This document shows, piece by piece, positions 1 to 7,375 of a stretch of 64,000 bases of DNA; position 1 is the first letter of the stretch, and each line of letters starts with the position of its first letter. The stretch is from Medakamo hakoo (Eukaryota > Chlorophyta > Trebouxiophyceae > Coccomyxaceae): assembly GCA_026636295.1 (NCBI GenBank), contig CP089460.1, positions 682,001 through 746,000 of the forward strand, given 5' to 3'. The notes below the pieces were generated by a model. It searched no databases. It was given only the letters and a program-made list of their open reading frames with translations, and was not told where the DNA came from. A program made the translations under genes and the position numbers.

Positions 1-877
1 GGGGCTGGCGCCGCCCCGCCCCTCCCTGGCCCGCGCGCCCAGCCTGGCGGTGGGCGTGGCGGCGCTGAAATGCTTGGACGGCGTGGCGGCGGGCGAGGAC
101 GCGCGGCCGTCCGCGTCCCTGCCCTCCGCGTCGCCCACTCCTGCCGCCACGACCGCCGCCACATCCCGCGGCTCCCCTGCGCCTCTGTCGGCCTCGTGCG
201 GCGCGGCCGGCTCCGAAGCCGGCGGCGGCGGCGGCGGGAGCGGCCCGGCGACGTCGTCAATGGATACGGCGGGCGCGCCGCCGCCCCGCCCGCCCGCGCC
301 CCCACCCCTGACCGCGTCCGCCGTCGCCGCCCGTGCTGCTGCCCTGCGTGCCGAACACCGGGCGGAGGGGTGCCGGGCGGCCGCCGCCGCCGCGGGCACG
401 GCGTCCTTGCCCGCCGCGGCGGGGTCGCGCCTGGGCAAGGCCCTCCTGGCCGCCGGCGGCTTTGCCGGCCCAGCCCTGGCGCGCCTGTCGTCCGGGGTGT
501 TGGACGACGCCGGCGGTGCGGTGGAGGCGGCGGCGCCCGCGCCGCCCGCCCCCCGCCAACCGTCCTTCTCCCTCGCCGTCTCGCGCCTCGCCGCGCGCGT
601 CCTCGTCCGCTCCTCCTCCCAAGCCTGGGCGGACGAGGCCGCGGCGTGGGCGGCCAAGGCCGGCGGCGCCGCGCTGGCCGCCGGCGGCCCCGGCGCCGCC
701 TGCTGCACCCGGCGCGCGTCGATTGCGCTGGCGGACGGGTACGTGTGCGAAGCCGCGCCCGAGCACGACGCCGGTGTCGCGGACGCGGTCGGCGCGGCGG
801 ACGATGCGGCCAAGCGGCGCGCGCTGGAAGCGGCGGCGCTGGTCGGCCTGCCGGCCTGGCTGGGCGGGAGGCAGTGA
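1..877 (+). CDS. hypothetical protein, 5' end outside the window
   Basis: The reading frame is open from the first complete codon (position 2) to a TGA at 875-877. No ATG occurs in frame near its start, so the true start or earlier exons lie upstream. The visible 291 codons are very Ala/Gly/Pro rich. There is a Gly run near residue 75, an Ala-rich segment with alternating small hydrophobics (around GKALLAAGGFAGPALARL) and a C-terminal stretch DDAAKRRALEAAALVGLPAW that could be helical. I do not recognise the family. Reading frames on the opposite strand are also open here, as is common at this GC content, so the coding call rests on frame length and position only. Confidence 0.45.
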   Translation, partial: GLAPPRPSLARAPSLAVGVAALKCLDGVAAGEDARPSASLPSASPTPAATTAATSRGSPAPLSASCGAAGSEAGGGGGGSGPATSSMDTAGAPPPRPPAPPPLTASAVAARAAALRAEHRAEGCRAAAAAAGTASLPAAAGSRLGKALLAAGGFAGPALARLSSGVLDDAGGAVEAAAPAPPAPRQPSFSLAVSRLAARVLVRSSSQAWADEAAAWAAKAGGAALAAGGPGAACCTRRASIALADGYVCEAAPEHDAGVADAVGAADDAAKRRALEAAALVGLPAWLGGRQ

Positions 878-1146
878 GTGGTGTGGGGGCGGCCTGTTTG
901 GCGCCCGCCTGTGTGCGCCCCTACCCACGGGTGCGCTCTGCCCCTCTCCGCCCCGCTTGTTTGGCGCCGCCTGTGTGCGCCCCTACCCACGCCACGCCCC
1001 CCGCCGTGCGCGGAGCAAGGCTCGACCGACCCCCCCCCCCCCCCAAAAATCGACGGTTTGCCTTTTTTGATGATGTGTGTGTGTTTCATCCACACCCCCA
1101 GTAGAGTCAGCTTGTTTTTTTTCCTTTTTTTGTTTTCGTGGGTGTG

Positions 1147-1179
<33 letters not shown>

Positions 1180-1804
1180 TGTGTGTGTGGCTGCGCGCCT
1201 CCATCGCAGGGCGCGCGCGCCGGTGAAAAGCTCTGTTTTTTCCCCCTTGGACCTGCTGGAAGAGGGTGGGGGCGACGGCAGCTGTCGTCGTGTCCTCCGC
1301 CCGTCGCTGAGCAGCAGAGTCTCCCCCCCCAACCAACCCAACGCCCACCACCACCACGGCCGCCGGTCCTGCGATGCCTGGTTCGCTTTCGTGTGCCGCC
1401 GTTTCCGTGGGATGAGCGGGGGGCCGCAAGCCCAACCACCCAAACCTTGTATAAAAATACCAAAACAGATGAATGAGCCAGTCCCGATAATCAATGCCAG
1501 GCGCACACGTCCCCTCACATGGTGAGCACCACATGCAGGCCCGGTGTTGCGCACGGGCGACAGAGAGGGCGGCGGGTGGCGGGTGTGAAAGAGTTTTGTC
1601 AAGCATTCTCCATCCATGGATCCACATGCTCTCTCTCCTCCAGGAAGAAAAAAGCAGCGCTCTCTCAAGCAAGAAAAGGCAGGCACCGCCACCCCCGCAC
1701 ACCCCCAGCCGTGCGCGCGCGTCCGGACACAGCCGCGGCCATGGGCCGGCGTCTCCACGCGGCCGCGCACAAGGCCTTCATTTCCTCATGCACGGTCCCC
1801 GCCC
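878..1804. other. gene-free spacer with a 63-bp-period duplication and a TGCG microsatellite
   Basis: No coding exon could be supported. A unit of about 32 bp beginning tttggcgcc and ending ctacccacg occurs at 897-929 and again at 960-991. A run of repeated tgcg tetranucleotides turning into tg repeats lies around 1147-1190. Homopolymer runs (C about 1030-1042, T about 1117-1133) sit between them. This is the shared 3' flank of the upstream plus-strand gene and the minus-strand gene beginning at 2319. Confidence 0.5.
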
Positions 1805-2319
1805 TTAGCCGCGACCAGCGCCCCCGCCGCGGCCAGCGCCGCCGCCGCGGCGTTGGTCGTCGTCGTCTTCCTCGCCTTGGTCGTCGTCCTCGCCTTGGTC
1901 GCCGTCGTCTTCCTCGTCTGAGTCAGAAAACCCTTCAGGAAAGAACTTCGCCATGTTCTCCAGGTGCTTCGCCAGCGACGCCGCGTCGCAGTACCTGTAT
2001 TTGGGACGAGAGACGGTGAGTGCGAACGTAGCGGGCAAGCCGACGGGCGCGCGGGGCGGCGGGCAAGAAACCGCACGCACCATTCGAGGCTGTCCGGGGA
2101 GATCAGGGCAGCGGCCGGGTTGGCGGGCGCGGGTCCGCCGCCCGCCGCCACCGACATCGTTTCAGGCCCGGGCCCGGCGCCGCCGCCCTCCGCGGTGGGC
2201 TCGGGCGGTTGCGAGAGCGGGCCGGCAGGCGGCGGAGGGGGAGACGGCGAGCGAGCGCGCGTGGACGAGGGCTCCATCAGGCCTCGCTGCTGGCCGGAAG
2301 CCGAGCCGTTGTTGTTCAT
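1805..2319 (-). CDS. hypothetical protein with Pro-rich N-terminus and acidic tail
   Basis: This is a two-exon model. Exon 1 is complement(2081..2319), starting at the ATG of MNNNGSASGQQ. Exon 2 is complement(1805..1994). Donor GTGCGTGCGG and acceptor ATACAG join in frame to give 142 residues. The N-terminal half is Pro/Ser/Gly rich and probably disordered. A compact segment (ISPDSLEWYCDAASLAKHLE, then NMAKFFPEG) spans the splice junction, which is the best support for the model. It is followed by a long Asp/Glu run (SDSDEEDD) and Arg-Gly repeats (RRGGGAGRG). An acidic run next to RG repeats is typical of nuclear or nucleolar RNA or histone-binding proteins, but I do not recognise the family. 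Confidence 0.55.
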
Positions 2320-3049
2320 GGTGCGGTCTGCGGATGTTTGTGGAGGAAACGAGTGTGAGACGCCGCCGGGAAGAGGCCGGCGGGCATGCCCCGCGCAGCT
2401 CTCGCTCTCGCCCGCGCGAGCGTGAGGGCGACCGCTCACTCGGCGCGCCTGCCTCCACCGGCTGTGCATGGAGTGATGAGCTGGTCACTCGCTTAGAGCA
2501 AAAGCGCCACCTGGCGCGGGACGCAGCGGTGGCGGCGACGCCCCCCCCCGCGGAAGACGCCTCGACGGATCGAGCGAATCGGGCTTGACGTAGGTCGCTC
2601 TTCGCGTGCGCGCCCAGGCCCTGGCGCCACCACGGCCGCGTCTCCACCTCCCGCCTCCCCGCATGAATGCGGGGTGTTCACAGGGCATCACCGCACCTTT
2701 TGGGAAGTTGTAGGGGGAGTAGGCCAGTTGAAAACCGTGGCGCTGAGAGCGGGTTTTGGGGGGTGAGCGAGGTTTTGAGTTGTGACGAGCGGGAGTGCGG
2801 CCGCCTCCGGCCTGGGCGACCACTCGCTGCTCTTTTACGTATTTTTCTGCTCTCCCAGTGATCGTTCAGCGTGGCTCCAGTCAGCCACACCCCTTCCCTC
2901 TTCTCCTCCCAAATACCTTTCCCTCCTCACTATCGCGATTTTTTTTTGAGGTCGTGCCTGCCTCACCCCCGCGAGCGCCCCACCCCCACCCACCCCCACC
3001 CCTCCTCGCACCCACCCCCACCCCTCCCCGCACACGCGCGCCCGGTCCC
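2320..3049. other. divergent intergenic region
   Basis: This spacer separates two head-to-head genes and should hold both promoters. It contains GC-rich sequence, a pyrimidine- and CCACCC-rich stretch at about 2955-3045 just before the plus-strand ATG, and T-runs near 2940. No TATA-like box at a convincing position and no small gene were found. Confidence 0.4.
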
Positions 3050-3736
3050 ATGCGCACGCACGGCGCCCAGCCGCACCGTCCCGGCTCGGACGAGTTCCAA
3101 GCGGACGCCCTCGCGCAGGAGCGGTGGATGGAAGTGCCCCGCTTCGACGTCGCGCGCGTCCGGCGCGAACTCGGCCGCGTCGAGCGCGGCGAGCTCGACC
3201 GCGTCTTTGTCCACAACAAGCCGCTCGTCGTCGCCGGCGGCTCCAAGATTGTCCCGAACTTTGTGCACTTCTTCGCCAACCACGGCGTCGTCGTGCAGAT
3301 CGACCAGAATCTGCGCGTGCTGACGGTGCGGCGCACGCACAGCCCGGACGAGGAGTGCACGAAAATGACGGTCGTCACGATGGCCCTGCTGGACATGTTC
3401 CCGGAGTGGAACGGCGTCTACTTCCTGCGCGTCAACCCTGGCCCGTACCAGGTGGACGGCGTGACGCAGGACACGCCCCTGCCCGACCGCCTGGCGGGGG
3501 TGCGCGCGTTTCTGGACAAGCACTCCACGGCCGAGGCGGCCGCTCGCCTCGCGCGCAAGGTCGAGGAGGGCAAGCCACGCAAGCCCGCCATGATCGCCCG
3601 CTTCATGTACTACGACGCCGTCACGAAGGACGGCGTGCGGATGCCCATTGTGGTGGACAGCATGGGGGCCGACAGTGGCGTGACTGTGGAGAACTTTGCG
3701 GCCCACCGTGGCGTGGCGAACGCGACGTTCTCGTAG
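3050..3736 (+). CDS. conserved-looking hypothetical protein, intronless
   Basis: An intact 228-residue frame starts at the ATG after the CCACCC-rich leader. Its amino-acid composition is ordinary and much less Ala/Gly-biased than its neighbours, which argues for a real, constrained protein. Visible features are a basic helix (RFDVARVRRELGRVERGE), hydrophobic strands (KPLVVAGGSKIVPNFVHFF; NHGVVVQID), an NPGPY turn and a C-terminal part with ARFMYYDAVTKDG and MPIVVDSMG. There is no signal peptide or membrane segment. A TGTAA poly(A) signal lies 135 bp downstream. I cannot assign a family. A plant-type enzyme or an expanded algal family is possible. Confidence 0.75.
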   Translation: MRTHGAQPHRPGSDEFQADALAQERWMEVPRFDVARVRRELGRVERGELDRVFVHNKPLVVAGGSKIVPNFVHFFANHGVVVQIDQNLRVLTVRRTHSPDEECTKMTVVTMALLDMFPEWNGVYFLRVNPGPYQVDGVTQDTPLPDRLAGVRAFLDKHSTAEAAARLARKVEEGKPRKPAMIARFMYYDAVTKDGVRMPIVVDSMGADSGVTVENFAAHRGVANATFS

Positions 3737-3870
3737 AGCAAAAAAAAAAAAAACACTTCCCTGCGCCGTGAAGCGCGCCGAGAGTGGGGGATGAGAACAC
3801 ACTGCCTGAACTGCTTTGACTGCCTGAACGGCTCCTGCTGACGCCGCCGCCGCACTGCTTTGCCCTGCCT

Positions 3871-3875
3871 TGTAA
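3871..3875 (+). promoter_or_regulatory. TGTAA poly(A) signal
   Basis: TGTAA followed by an A-rich stretch (caataaaaag) lies downstream of the intronless gene ending at 3736. TGTAA is the standard poly(A) signal of green algae. Confidence 0.5.
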
Positions 3876-4168
3876 CAATAAAAAGAAATGCATGCCATAA
3901 TAAAGAAGGATGGATCCCGGCGCAGAGCGCCGGGCGGGCGAGCAGCGGCCGCCACCAGACGCGCACTGGGCCCACGCGCGTAGTTCGCAAAGCGAAAGTC
4001 GGCGCACGCCCCCCGTCGCGTATGCATGGCCAGGACCCAGGCGAGGCCGGACAGGCGGGTGGGTGGGGCGCGTCGGCGGGTGGGGCTCGTCGTCGTCGTT
4101 GCCGGAGGGCTGCAGCGCGTCGGCGAAGGGGGTGGGTGGGTGGGTGGGGGTGGGGGGGGGGGAAGAAA
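3876..4168. other. gene-free flank of the tRNA duplication
   Basis: No exon is supported. The stretch ends in a strongly G-rich block at about 4129-4162 (repeats of gggtg followed by a G-run), which could form a G-quadruplex. The block lies directly at the left boundary of the duplicated tRNA segment. Confidence 0.4.
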
Positions 4169-4552
4169 TGGAAACTAAAAGGAGACCCTGCCCGGCGGCG
4201 GCGACCCACCACCCCTTCCAAAAACTTCGCCCGCGCACCGCCCCGCCTTCCGCCCACGCCCGCCGCGCGCCCGCCGCACCAAAACGGACGCAAAAAAGGC
4301 TTCAAAGCCCGAGGCGGGACTCGACCCGCAGCCTTGCGATAACATCAACGTCTGCGCGCGTGTCGTGGCAGATGGATGAACACACCCTGAAGGGAGGAGA
4401 CCTCTTCTCAGGGGGATTCGTTCCCACTCGCCACACGCACAGAAGGCTTCGTTCAACTCTTGTTTAAGAGTCGCATGCACTAACCAAGTGAGCTCGCGGG
4501 CGTGTAAAGCTTTGCTTGAGCGTTGCTTGGTTTCTTGACGTGAAGGTGTTTT
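4169..4552. repeat. left copy of a 0.38-kb segmental duplication carrying a decayed tRNA-Lys
   Basis: This segment is nearly identical to 5539-5924 (offset about 1,370 bp). Similarity starts at tggaaactaaaaggag and ends in gaaggtgttt. Differences are concentrated in the two ends of the tRNA gene, while the flanks and the tRNA intron are almost unchanged. This copy is therefore a recent duplicate that has lost tRNA function. Confidence 0.85.
4307..4501 (-). pseudogene. tRNA-Lys(CTT) pseudogene
   Basis: Compared with the intact copy at 5677-5873, one base is missing in the T-loop (ctcgaccc instead of ctcgaaccc). The 5' acceptor stem and D-arm start are also altered: gagctcgcgggc replaces tgctacccgggc on the plus strand, so the acceptor stem no longer pairs fully. 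The anticodon region and the roughly 124-bp intron are retained. The run of T downstream (complement of 4292..4297) is intact. It is probably not charged, though transcription could persist because the B-box is only slightly damaged. Confidence 0.75.
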
Positions 4553-5538
4553 CTTCAACACGGCCGGCGGCGCGCGGGGCGGTGCGGGCAGGGTGGGGGT
4601 GGTGGTGGGGGGGTTCAAGCCCGCCCCACCCTCCCCGCTGCCCAGCTTTGTGTGTTTCGCCCATGTTGGTGGGTCGTCGGAATCTCGCAGGATGCAGGCG
4701 GTCTCCTTTTTGCTGGTCCTGCGCGCGGGCGCGGTGCGGCGGGCGGTCGGGCGGGCGCGCAGCGGGCGGCGCGCGGGGCCGTGCGGCGCACGGCCCTCCC
4801 TCCCGCTGCCCAGCTTTGTGTGTGTCGTCCATGTTGGTGGGTCGTCGGAATCTCACAGGATGCCGGCGGTCTCCTTTTTGCTGGTCCTGCGCGCGGGCGC
4901 GGTGCGGCGGGCGGTCGGGCGGGCGCGCGGGGCGGTGCGGGCAGGGTGGGGGTGGTGGTGGTGGGGGTTCAAGCCCGCCCCACCCTCCCCGCTGCCCAGC
5001 TTTGTGTGTTTCGCCCATGTTGGTGGGTCGTCGGAATCTCGCAGGATGCAGGCGGTCTCCTTTGTGCTGGTCCTGCGCGCGGGCGCGGTGCGGCGGGCGG
5101 TCGGGCGGGCGGCGCGCGGGGCGGTGCGGGCAGGGGGGAGAGGGCTGGTGGTGGTTGTGGTGGGGGTTCAAGCCCTCCCCTCCCTCCCCGCTGCCCAGCT
5201 TTGTGTGTGGTCTGGCTGGCTAGGGTCAAACGGGTGCGTTTTTTCAACAGTCACGCTCCCTCCCACCCCCAATTGTTTCTATGATGTACACGTGTAGGGT
5301 GTGGGCGTTGCGGTAGTAATAATTTTAGAGGAATACGTGCGCATAAACAGTACAAAATCAGCAGCGGGGAGGGGAGGCTTGATGCAAAAAGAAAGCATGT
5401 GCCCGGCCGTTAACTCACATCACGGCCGTGTGTGGGCATATTTCTGCCTCTAAACTTCTTCACCGGATAAACCATGTCTGTGAGCACGTTTGCGGAGAGT
5501 TTGAAGGGTGTGCACGGGCCCAAAGTGTAACAAAGAAC
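4553..5538. repeat. tandem repeat of about 170-200 bp, three full units plus a partial fourth
   Basis: The landmark gctgcccagctttgtgtg occurs at 4637, 4805, 4991 and 5190, giving spacings of 168, 186 and 199 bp. Each unit carries ttggtgggtcgtcggaatct, a ggcggtctccttt segment and a GC-rich block (gcgcgggcgcggtgcggcgg). Unit length varies because the G-rich spacer expands. The array lies exactly between the two tRNA copies. From about 5220 to 5538 the sequence is less GC-rich, single-copy spacer. Long open frames on both strands here result from the repeat, and I do not call them genes. Confidence 0.8.
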
Positions 5539-5661
5539 TGGAAACTAAAAGGAGACCCTGCCCGGCGGCGGCGACCCACCACCCCTTCCAAAAACTTCGC
5601 CCGCGCACCGCCCCGCCTTCCGCCCACGCCCGCCGCGCGCCCGCCGCACCAAAACGGACGC

Positions 5662-5667
5662 AAAAAA
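5662..5667 (-). terminator. Pol III T6 terminator of tRNA-Lys
   Basis: Six T residues on the minus strand lie about 10 nt after the tRNA 3' end, as expected for RNA polymerase III termination. Confidence 0.75.
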
Positions 5668-5676
5668 GGCTTCAAA

Positions 5677-5873
5677 GCCCGAGGCGGGACTCGAACCCGC
5701 AGCCTTGCGATAACATCAACGTCTGCGCGCGTGTCGTGGCAGATGGATGAACACACCCTGAAGGGAGGAGACCTCTTCTCAGGGGGATTCGTTCCCACTC
5801 GCCACACGCACAGAAGGCTTCGTTCAACTCTTGTTTAAGAGTCGCATGCACTAACCAATTGTGCTACCCGGGC
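5677..5873 (-). tRNA. tRNA-Lys (anticodon CTT) with a long intron
   Basis: The cloverleaf is complete on the minus strand. The acceptor stem GCCCGGG pairs with CTCGGGC (one G-T). The D-arm is GCAC/GTGC around AATTGGTTA. The anticodon stem TGCGA/TCGCA has loop CTCTTAA, so the anticodon is CTT. The T-stem is GCGGG/CCCGC with loop TTCGAGT. The intron is about complement(5712..5835), 124 nt, inserted at the canonical place one base 3' of the anticodon. That is long for a nuclear tRNA intron. A T6 run follows 9-10 bp downstream. Confidence 0.93.
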
Positions 5874-5924
5874 GTGTAAAGCTTTGCTTGAGCGTTGCTT
5901 GGTTTCTTGACGTGAAGGTGTTTT

Positions 5925-6418
5925 TGACGGGTAATAAATAAGAGAAGAGGTTCGAGGCAGAGGCGGACCCCCCAGGGCAAGACTTCTTTTTTCTCCAACT
6001 GCCTCCCACCCGTCCCCCTTCCCACCCCGTTACCCTACACACTGTGTCAGCCTGAATGCCCGACGAGCAGCCTGGATAGTGCGTGGTGGAATGGGGATGA
6101 CGAGGAAGCGGCCTTTCCTCGCATCAATTCTTTTTGTCGCGCGCGCGCGCGCGCGGACAAAGCACGTGTCAGCCCTCGCGCCACCGGTTAGGGTGGTGGG
6201 GCCCCACCTGGCCGCCTGGGCTTTCGAGCGGGGCGCCGGTCTAGATGCCTCCCCATTCCATGTCTGCACAGCCAGCTCTCATCATCTCCAGGGACGCTGC
6301 CCTGGCTGCGTCAATTTGATGGCGGAAACCTGGCCGACCCCTTCCATCATCCAGCGCTCGTGTCTCCCTCCGTCCCTCAGACTCTCGTTCATTCAAGCCC
6401 CGCACACGCGCCCCCACC
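5925..6418. other. intergenic region between tRNA-Lys and the PI31-like gene
   Basis: No exon is supported. It contains an alternating CG run at about 6138-6155, a Z-DNA-prone sequence. The downstream part before the ATG at 6419 is the presumed promoter and 5' leader of the PI31-like gene. Confidence 0.4.
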
Positions 6419-7357
6419 ATGGCGCCGCCACCTCCACCACCCCAACCACCACCACCACCAGGCACGCCCCTTCCCGCCGAAGCCGTGGCCGCCACCCTGG
6501 CGGCCGTCGCGCCCGCCGGCCCGGCCGCACTGCGCGCGTCGTCGCGGCCGGACGGCGCCGCGCTCGTCGTCGCCGCCCTGCACGCCTGCGTCGTCGGCGC
6601 CGGCTTCCAGCCCGCCGCAGGTCGGACCTTGCCGGCCGGCTGGTGTGGTGGCCGCGACGCGGTGGAGTGGGTCTTTGACTACACGTGGTCTGTTGGTTTT
6701 GGTTTGGTTTTTTTTTTTTTGGTTCGCACATGCCCCTTCCCAACCAAAACCAACCGACCCCTCACCCCACCCCACCCCACCCCCCCCCCCCCAAAAAAAA
6801 AACGCAGCCCGGGCAAGGCGCACGCCTTCCAGCTGCACGCCTCGCTCCAAGCCGCCACAGGCCGCTTGCTCGTCCACTTTCGCGAACTGCTGCCGCCGCG
6901 GCCGCCGGGCGCTGGCGCCGTCCTGGCCATGGCGGCTGTGGGCGGCGGCGCCGCCGACGCCGCGTCGCCCGGCCCAGCCCTGCCCGGCGTCGGCGCGTCG
7001 GCGTTTTTGGGCGCGTCCGTGTCGCGCTACGTAGCGGCGGAGGAGGGCGAGAATGGGGGTGACGTCACCGACCCGGTCGCCGCGTGGACGGCCGCGACCG
7101 CCAACCTGGGCGCCCTGGCCGCCATGGTGGGCGACCACTTGACGGGGCCGGTGTCGGCCGCGGCCGAGCCGGGCGAGTGCCCTGCGTCGGAGCGGCGGGC
7201 GCACGGCGAGGCGGGCGCGTCGCCACGCCCGCCCTCCTGGCCTGCCTCGCCCGCGACCCTGGCCCTGGGCGTGGCTGTCCTGGCGGTGGGCGTGGGCGTG
7301 GCGCTGACGCTGCACAAGGGCGGCGGTGGGAGGGGCGGGCGTGTGCGCCGCTGGTAA
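6419..7357 (+). CDS. PI31/FBXO7 N-domain-like protein with C-terminal membrane anchor
   Basis: Exons 6419..6687 and 6808..7357 (donor GTCTGT, acceptor CGCAG) give 272 residues. After a Pro-rich start, residues about 20-150 resemble the N-terminal domain of proteasome inhibitor PI31 and FBXO7. There is an Ala-rich helix (AALVVAALHACVVGAGF), then LPAGW, a strand ending in FDYTC, and a strand HAFQLHASL followed by LLVHFRE. The splice junction falls inside this domain and restores its spacing. The usual PI31 C-terminal Pro-rich HbYX tail is absent. The protein ends instead in one hydrophobic span (TLALGVAVLAVGVGVALTL) and a basic tail, so it is probably tail-anchored. The similarity is suggestive, not proven. 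Confidence 0.6.
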   Translation: MAPPPPPPQPPPPPGTPLPAEAVAATLAAVAPAGPAALRASSRPDGAALVVAALHACVVGAGFQPAAGRTLPAGWCGGRDAVEWVFDYTWSVGFGLVFFFLVRTCPFPTKTNRPLTPPHPTPPPPKKKRSPGKAHAFQLHASLQAATGRLLVHFRELLPPRPPGAGAVLAMAAVGGGAADAASPGPALPGVGASAFLGASVSRYVAAEEGENGGDVTDPVAAWTAATANLGALAAMVGDHLTGPVSAAAEPGECPASERRAHGEAGASPRPPSWPASPATLALGVAVLAVGVGVALTLHKGGGGRGGRVRRW

Positions 7358-7375
7358 AACTTTTGCATCAAAAAC

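Larger units (their letters stand above)
5539..5924. repeat. right copy of the 0.38-kb duplication, carrying the intact tRNA
   Basis: This is the partner of 4169-4552. It contains the functional-looking tRNA-Lys gene and its immediate flanks, including the A-run that acts as the Pol III terminator on the minus strand. Confidence 0.85.

Noticed and set aside
4516-5297. Long open frames on both strands in the tandem array
   Set aside because: They repeat with the 170-200-bp unit in several frames and have no motif. They are products of the repeat, not genes.
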